Below, one piece after another: positions 59,835-64,000 of a stretch of DNA of 64,000 nucleotides (positions are counted from its first letter, which is position 1; every line of letters starts with the position of its first letter). This stretch comes from SYIM01 sp964581825. Lineage in GTDB: Bacteria; Pseudomonadota; Gammaproteobacteria; Burkholderiales; Burkholderiaceae_E. The stretch is taken from the NCBI GenBank assembly GCA_964581825.1, contig CAZORB010000001.1, forward strand, positions 42,932 through 106,931, written 5' to 3'. The notes under the pieces are model-generated. The model did no database searches, was not told the origin of the DNA, and saw nothing but the letters and a program-made list of their open reading frames with translations. The position numbers and the translations under genes are program-made.

Positions 59835-60434
59835 TTAACCGATGCGTGATGCGCGAAGGAGTTTGCGAAGGTCTTTTTTCATCTTGCTGGGATCAGGCTG
59901 CGCGGGATAGCGCATCATCAGGTTGCCCAGTGGGTCGATGATGAACGTGTGATTTGCGGCGCGCCCGCCTTCGGCCGGCTCAAACTGCGCCGCATGCTCA
60001 GGCGCGATTCGGCGCACGACCAGCCCCTCGTGTTGGGCCAGTAGCGCAGGATCGGGTTCGCCCGGCTCGGTCAGCAGCCAGAGCCGCTCGACGCGCTCGC
60101 GTTCACGACCGGTGGTCATTCGGACCTGCCGGATGTTGTAGAGCGAGGTGGTGCAGGTGGCGTCACAGGCAGGCGAGCCCAGAACCACCAGCACCCACTT
60201 GCCCCGCAGGCTCGATAAGGTCTCCTGAGATCCATCTGGCCGACTGACCGGCAGGTCGGAGACCGGGCGTTGCGGCTCGATCAGGTCGGCGTAGTTCACC
60301 CGACCTTCCGGACGGATGACGTAGTAGGTGAAGTACGAGGCAATTACCGGCGATGCGCAAACGAGCAGCACCAGTAGCAGCTTGAGCCGCCCGCGCGACG
60401 CGGACGGCGTGGAGGAGGAGGGCGAGGATGTCAT
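59835..60434 (-). CDS. Sco-like cytochrome oxidase assembly protein
   Basis: A 199-residue protein with one N-terminal membrane segment (LKLLLVLLVCASPVIASYFT) and a thioredoxin-like domain. The motif SPACDATCTTS supplies Cys90 and Cys94. The histidine that Sco proteins place eight residues before the FxxD segment is not at that spot, though a histidine lies three residues later (NHTFIID). It may handle copper or thiols differently from the true Sco further left. Its ATG overlaps the SURF1 stop. Confidence 0.8.
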   Translation of the reverse strand: MTSSPSSSTPSASRGRLKLLLVLLVCASPVIASYFTYYVIRPEGRVNYADLIEPQRPVSDLPVSRPDGSQETLSSLRGKWVLVVLGSPACDATCTTSLYNIRQVRMTTGRERERVERLWLLTEPGEPDPALLAQHEGLVVRRIAPEHAAQFEPAEGGRAANHTFIIDPLGNLMMRYPAQPDPSKMKKDLRKLLRASRIG

Positions 60435-61192
60435 GTTGTTGATTGTGTTCGGCGAGCGCGCCAGACAAGAAGCAACCATAGGGCTGCAACCAGCGTAGCC
60501 ATCGAATACCACTGAAATGCATAAGCGCGATGTTTGTCCACGCCCGCGCCGGGGCTAGGCCAGTCTCGAACAAGGTCGGCGGCAGACGTCGCGTGGGGCA
60601 TCTGCGGCACTTCTGCGAGCTGACGCAACACCACTGGCGCAAGCGTAAGACCCGACCACCGGGCGATGGCCTCAACGCTCGCGTTCTGCCACAGCCGGTC
60701 ATCCGGCCCAGGCGGCGGCGCCTTGGACAACTCAAGCACTTGATCGAAGTCGCGCTGCGCGAGCGCCTCGATTTCCACCGCCATAGGCGCTAAGGGCACC
60801 TGCGGCAGGCGGCTCCTGTGCGCCGGATCTTGTGGGAGCCAACCGCGCAACACCAGTATTGGCTGATCAGCCCCCTCCACCGCAAAAGGGGTAATCAGAT
60901 GAAACCCCGCTTGGCCGCGATAACTGCGGTTATCCACGAATACCGAATGGCGTTCGATATAGGAACCCTTCGCAACGACGCGCCGACCAATCAGTGCCTC
61001 CGGGTTCGCGAGCGTCTCGCGCGATAAGCGCACGGGGGGCTGGGCTGCGGCGCGGTCGCGTTCAAGCTGAAGCAGGCGCTTCTCCTCCGCGCGGCGCGTC
61101 TGCCAGTTTCCCAGCGACACGGTGAGCACGATCAGCGCAAGCGCCGCCAGCGTCGGAACCAGCCGAATCCCCTTCAGCTTCACTGAGGTCAC
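60431..61192 (-). CDS. SURF1 family cytochrome oxidase assembly protein
   Basis: The 253-residue protein has membrane segments at both ends (LVPTLAALALIVLTVSLGNWQ and YSMATLVAALWLLLVW) with a periplasmic domain between. The family motif LGNWQTRRAEEK lies directly after the first helix, and GYVVNP-like features are replaced by GAGVDKHRAYAFQWY. It helps assemble haem A-containing subunit I. I use the GTG at 61192; further upstream the frame would overlap the divergent gene. Confidence 0.9.
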   Translation of the reverse strand: MTSVKLKGIRLVPTLAALALIVLTVSLGNWQTRRAEEKRLLQLERDRAAAQPPVRLSRETLANPEALIGRRVVAKGSYIERHSVFVDNRSYRGQAGFHLITPFAVEGADQPILVLRGWLPQDPAHRSRLPQVPLAPMAVEIEALAQRDFDQVLELSKAPPPGPDDRLWQNASVEAIARWSGLTLAPVVLRQLAEVPQMPHATSAADLVRDWPSPGAGVDKHRAYAFQWYSMATLVAALWLLLVWRARRTQSTT

Positions 61193-61240
61193 CCCAGCCA
61201 GCCTACAATGCGCAGCTTTCGCTGCTGCCGGAGCGCCGTC

Positions 61241-61456
61241 TTGAAGACCGTCATCGTGATCGCCTTTGTGCTGATCATCGCAAGCCTTGCCTCGGCCATG
61301 GTGTTCCTGATTCGTGATCGGGGACGAACCCACAACACAGTCAAGGCGCTGGCCTTACGGGTGGGCTTCTCGGTAGCGCTGTTCGTATTCATCCTGATTG
61401 CGCACCAGCTTGGCTGGATTCAGAGCACTGGCGTGCCAGTCGGACCGGGACGCTGA
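61241..61456 (+). CDS. Twin transmembrane helix protein (DUF2909)
   Basis: About 71 residues with two membrane helices (TVIVIAFVLIIASLASAMVFL and RVGFSVALFVFILIAHQLGW) joined by a short RDRGRT loop. It is a small conserved protein of the oxidase cluster with unknown role. Unlike its neighbours it is on the plus strand. I favour the TTG at 61241, with GGAG nine bases upstream; an in-frame ATG at 61208 would add 11 residues. Confidence 0.8.
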   Translation: MKTVIVIAFVLIIASLASAMVFLIRDRGRTHNTVKALALRVGFSVALFVFILIAHQLGWIQSTGVPVGPGR

Positions 61457-61490
61457 GCTCGCACGGCACACGCGGGGATTCACCAAAGCA

Positions 61491-61516
61491 TCAGGGGCGC
61501 CGATGAGCGCCCCTGA
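61491..61516. terminator. Hairpin between convergent DUF2909 and ctaE
   Basis: TCAGGGGCGC (61491-61500) and GCGCCCCTGA (61507-61516) form a perfect 10-bp stem with a 6-base loop. There is no clear T-run on either side, so termination may be weak or factor-dependent. Confidence 0.55.
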
Positions 61517-61552
61517 ACACGCATGCAGCCCGCCAGCGGGCCGCTTCAGCGA

Positions 61553-62419
61553 TTACAGCCAGTACACCACCACATAAAGACCCAGCCACACGACGTCAAC
61601 GAAGTGCCAGTACCAGGCTGCAGCTTCAAACGCGAAATGGTTCTCGGAGGTGAAGTGCCCCTTGAGAATCCGAAACAGCACCACCGCCAGCATGATTGCG
61701 CCGACCGTTACGTGGAAGCCGTGGAAGCCCGTTAGCATGAAGAAGGTGGAGCCGAACACGCCCGAGGTCAGCTTCAGGTTCAGGTCCTGGTAGGCGTGCA
61801 TGTATTCGTAAGCCTGAAAGCCCAAAAATACTGCGCCCAGAAGAATCGTCAGGAACAACCAAAACACCAGGGAACCACGACGGCTTTCTTTCAGCGCGTG
61901 ATGCGCGATGGTGAGCGTGACGCCGGAGGCCAGCAGCAGCGCCGTGTTGATCGTGGGAATGGGCCAGGGGCCAATGGTCTGAAACGTGTCGACAACGCCC
62001 GCCGGACCAAGGTTCGGCCACACGGCTTTGAAATCGGGCCACAACACCGATTTGTGATCGAAGTCGCCCAGCCATGGCATCGAGATGGTCCGCGCGTAGT
62101 ACAGCGCGCCGAAGAAGGCCGCAAAAAACATGACCTCCGAAAAGATGAACCAGCCCATGGACCAGCGGAAAGCGGTATCGACCCGCTGGTTGTACATCCC
62201 CGATTCAGACTCCTGCGCCACCGCGCCGAACCAGCCGACCATCATGTAGATCAGAATCGCGAGAAACGCTGCGAATAGCCAGGGCCCGTAGGCCGCGCCA
62301 TTGACCCAGCCCGACATGCCGAAACCAAAGCAGAGAAGCGCGATGGACCCCACCATCGGCCACCGCGAGGGGCCTGGCACAAAGTAGTAAGGCGCTTGAG
62401 AGTGGGCTCCGGCGGCCAT
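61553..62419 (-). CDS. ctaE: Cytochrome c oxidase subunit III
   Basis: A 288-residue subunit with about seven hydrophobic segments and the family wording MGWFIFSEVMFFAAFFGALYY, GFHGFHVTVGAIMLAVVLFR and the C-terminal WYWHFVDVVWLGLYVVVYW. The GGGAG ribosome site is eight bases ahead of the ATG at 62419. It belongs to the haem-copper aa3-type oxidase of which subunit I is at the right edge of the window. Confidence 0.95.
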   Translation of the reverse strand: MAAGAHSQAPYYFVPGPSRWPMVGSIALLCFGFGMSGWVNGAAYGPWLFAAFLAILIYMMVGWFGAVAQESESGMYNQRVDTAFRWSMGWFIFSEVMFFAAFFGALYYARTISMPWLGDFDHKSVLWPDFKAVWPNLGPAGVVDTFQTIGPWPIPTINTALLLASGVTLTIAHHALKESRRGSLVFWLFLTILLGAVFLGFQAYEYMHAYQDLNLKLTSGVFGSTFFMLTGFHGFHVTVGAIMLAVVLFRILKGHFTSENHFAFEAAAWYWHFVDVVWLGLYVVVYWL

Positions 62420-62449
62420 TGTTTTCTCCCTGGAAAATTTCTCGAATAA

Positions 62450-62704
62450 TCAGGACACGATGAAGCGCACCAGCGCGATCAGCCCAACAACAAAGGCTGC
62501 AGCCAGAGCGACTCCCATCAGAATGACGACAACTGGATTCAGAGTGGCCATATCGCTTTCGTGTGCGTTGCGGCCTCGAACACCAAAAAACGACCAAAGC
62601 ACCGCTCGGGCAGTACCCAGCAAACTGGCCCGTCGCACGGGCGCCGGCACGTCATGCGCTGCCGTCGCTGCAGTGGGGGCGGGCGAATTGAGCGAGTCAG
62701 CCAC
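62450..62704 (-). CDS. DUF2970 family small membrane protein
   Basis: The 84-residue protein has SLLGTARAVLWSFFGVRG followed by a single C-terminal hydrophobic stretch (VVVILMGVALAAAFVVGLIAL). This is the usual small gene between ctaG and ctaE in Burkholderiales. Its role is unknown. The GTG start at 62704 lies inside ctaG, overlapping it by eight bases. Confidence 0.82.
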   Translation of the reverse strand: MADSLNSPAPTAATAAHDVPAPVRRASLLGTARAVLWSFFGVRGRNAHESDMATLNPVVVILMGVALAAAFVVGLIALVRFIVS

Positions 62705-63290
62705 CAGATTTCGGCGCTAAGCCGCCGACCTCGAAAAAGGTGTACGACAACGTGATGGTGTTGACCTCGCGCGGAAGCTTGGGGTCTACCACAAACACCA
62801 CCGGAAACTTCCGGGTTTCGTTCGGGTCAAGCGCCTGCTGCTTGAAGCAGAAACACTCAAGCTTGCGGAAGTAGGGGGATGACTGCTGGGGCGCGTAGCT
62901 AGGAATCGCCTGGCCTGCAGTCGGCACTTCGCGGGTGTTCACCAGATCGTAGACAACCGTAATCAGCTCGCCGGGGTGCACCTCGAGTGCGTTCACCTCG
63001 GGCTTGAACAGCATGGTGCCCCGCATGTTCGCGTCAAACTCAACCGTGATCTTGCGGCTGCGGTCAACCTGGGTGTTGCGCGCGAACTCTTCGGCGCCTT
63101 TGTCCCGCTTGGTGATGTCGTTAAGCCCGGTCACCTCGCAGATTGCCTGATAGATGGGAACCAGCGCGTAACCAAATCCGAACATCAGGCCCGCCATGAC
63201 GACGAGCTTACCCAGCATCTGCAGATTCAGGCCGCGCGCCGCTCGGGGCGCGGACGGCACGGCTGAAATGGATGGGTCGGGAGAGGACAT
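62697..63290 (-). CDS. ctaG: Cytochrome c oxidase assembly protein CtaG (Cox11)
   Basis: The 197-residue protein has one N-terminal membrane helix (LVVMAGLMFGFGYALVPIYQ) and a periplasmic immunoglobulin-like domain with the copper-binding KLECFCF motif. It inserts CuB in subunit I. It overlaps the DUF2970 gene. Confidence 0.94.
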   Translation of the reverse strand: MSSPDPSISAVPSAPRAARGLNLQMLGKLVVMAGLMFGFGYALVPIYQAICEVTGLNDITKRDKGAEEFARNTQVDRSRKITVEFDANMRGTMLFKPEVNALEVHPGELITVVYDLVNTREVPTAGQAIPSYAPQQSSPYFRKLECFCFKQQALDPNETRKFPVVFVVDPKLPREVNTITLSYTFFEVGGLAPKSGG

Positions 63291-63301
63291 AACAGATTCT
63301 T

Positions 63302-63421
63302 TCAGCCGCCGAACAACCAGTACTTCGCGATCACGCCGGCAAAAAACACCAGCGCGATCGAGGCAAGCACCAGCGCTGTGCGCAGATTGCTCGGACGGCT
63401 TGCAGAGGGCTCTGCGCTCAC
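63302..63421 (-). CDS. Small cytochrome oxidase assembly protein, 39 residues
   Basis: A GTG at 63421, one base after the ctaD stop codon in the leftward direction, opens a 39-codon frame, MSAEPSASRPSNLRT followed by one membrane helix (ALVLASIALVFFAGVIAKYW). It ends before ctaG. Burkholderiales carry a very short membrane protein at exactly this place between ctaD and ctaG, so I believe it is real even though no family domain can be checked. Confidence 0.75.
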   Translation of the reverse strand: MSAEPSASRPSNLRTALVLASIALVFFAGVIAKYWLFGG

Positions 63422-63422
63422 G

Positions 63423-64000
63423 TTATTTCACAACCGGCGGGGTCTCGAAGGTGTGGAATGGCGCGGGCGAGGGCACCGTCCATTCAAGTCCTTCTGCAGC
63501 GCCCCAGGGATTGTCGGCAGCTTTTTCTCCGCCGCGGATGCACTTGATGATCACCCACAGGAAGATGAGTTGCGACAGACCGAACCAGAATGCCCCGACC
63601 GTGACGATCGCGTTGAAATCAGCGAACTGCATGGGGTAATCGGCGTACCGACGTGGCATGCCGGCCAGGCCCAGGAAGTGCATCGGGAAGAACGTGAGGT
63701 TGAACGAGATCAGCGACATCCAGAAGTGCAGCTTGCCGAGCTTCTCGTCGTACATGTGCCCAGTCCACTTGGGCAGCCAGTAGTAGGTGCCCGCGAACAG
63801 CGCATACAGCGAACCCGCCACCAGCACGTAGTGGAAATGCGCCACCACGTAATAGGTGTCATGCAGCGCGATGTCCAGTGGCGCAACCGACAGGATGATG
63901 CCGGTGAGCCCACCCATCGTGAACACGAAGATGAAGCCGATCGCGAACAGCATCGGCGTCTCGAAGGTCATGGACCCGCGCCACATCGTGGCTACCCAGT
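63423..64000 (-). CDS. ctaD: Cytochrome c oxidase subunit I, C-terminal part (cut by window end)
   Basis: About 192 codons of the 3' end are present; the start lies beyond the window. The visible part includes GLTGIILSVAPLDIALHDTYYVVAHFHYVL. Its HFH pair supplies haem a3 and haem a ligands, and the DIALHDTYYV segment is universal in haem-copper oxidases. WLPKWTGHMY and MPRRYADYP confirm the aa3 type. Confidence 0.96.
   Translation of the reverse strand, partial: WVATMWRGSMTFETPMLFAIGFIFVFTMGGLTGIILSVAPLDIALHDTYYVVAHFHYVLVAGSLYALFAGTYYWLPKWTGHMYDEKLGKLHFWMSLISFNLTFFPMHFLGLAGMPRRYADYPMQFADFNAIVTVGAFWFGLSQLIFLWVIIKCIRGGEKAADNPWGAAEGLEWTVPSPAPFHTFETPPVVK

Noticed and set aside
1..64000. CRISPR arrays, insertion sequences, prophage or integrase genes
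   Set aside because: I saw no regularly spaced repeats, no transposase or integrase motifs, and no disturbed tRNA ends at tRNA-Gln or selC.

Overview
This window is a high-GC, gene-dense stretch of a bacterial chromosome. It most resembles a betaproteobacterium of the order Burkholderiales. That placement rests on gene order recalled from the group and on protein motifs, not on a database search. The supporting orders are kdsD-kdsC-lptC-lptA-lptB-rpoN-ptsN-hprK-rapZ, mutM/TPR/lolB/ispE/tRNA-Gln/prs/rplY/pth, and a ctaD-ctaG-ctaE-SURF1-ctaA-ctaB-sco cytochrome oxidase block that includes the small proteins typical of this group. Most genes are standard chromosomal genes in tightly packed operons with 1 to 8 base overlaps. 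I see no IS element, prophage, CRISPR array or integrase.

Layout. 1-2.9 kb: start of mlaE, mlaF and a Kef-type antiporter, all leftward. 2.9-8.2 kb: Kdo synthesis (kdsD, kdsC), LPS export (lptC, lptA, lptB) and sigma-54 (rpoN). 8.4-11.4 kb: PTS-Ntr and kinase genes (ptsN, hprK, rapZ) and a LON-domain protein. 11.4-13.4 kb: the oxidised-guanine repair pair mutM-mutY. 13.5-19.5 kb: TPR protein, lolB, ispE, tRNA-Gln, prs, rplY, pth. 19.5-22.4 kb: a cytosolic 5'-nucleotidase, a methyltransferase and ychF. 22.4-31.9 kb: a metabolic, more accessory block (enoyl-CoA hydratase, acyl-CoA dehydrogenase, a racemase/decarboxylase-family protein, a PEP mutase-family lyase, ogt, an esterase, a RidA protein, a trimethylamine-dehydrogenase-like flavoprotein, a GlcG-like protein, sodB). 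31.9-38.1 kb: a phosphate and polyphosphate block (phoX, ppk, ppx) carrying recognisable Pho boxes. 38.1-42.9 kb: sixA, ferredoxin, coaD, rsmD and a pair of M16 peptidase genes. 42.9-45.1 kb: ftsY and rpoH, with a CIRCE element ahead of rpoH. 45.5-54.6 kb: a selenocysteine-dependent formate dehydrogenase (in-frame UGA with a SECIS hairpin) with fdnH, fdnI, fdhE, selA, selB and selC. 54.7-57.1 kb: a GcvH-like lipoyl-domain protein, a DsrE-family protein, a nitroreductase-like protein and an EamA transporter. 57.2-64 kb: the aa3-type cytochrome oxidase and haem A assembly block, with ctaD cut by the window end.

How they fit together. The formate dehydrogenase cluster carries nearly everything needed to make one selenoenzyme: the three subunits, the FdhE maturation factor, selenocysteine synthase, the dedicated elongation factor and tRNA-Sec. 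Only selD and fdhD are not in view. The oxidase block supplies the terminal end of respiration. The phosphate block appears to be under PhoB control, with two good Pho boxes (phoX, ppk) and one weak one (ppx).

The observations I rate most worth following are the lipoyl-protein/DsrE pair directly behind selC, the CIRCE and CRP-like sites ahead of rpoH, the Pho boxes, the UGA/SECIS in fdnG, and an unexplained palindrome ahead of fdnG. I did not find a clearly new multi-gene defence or mobile system.
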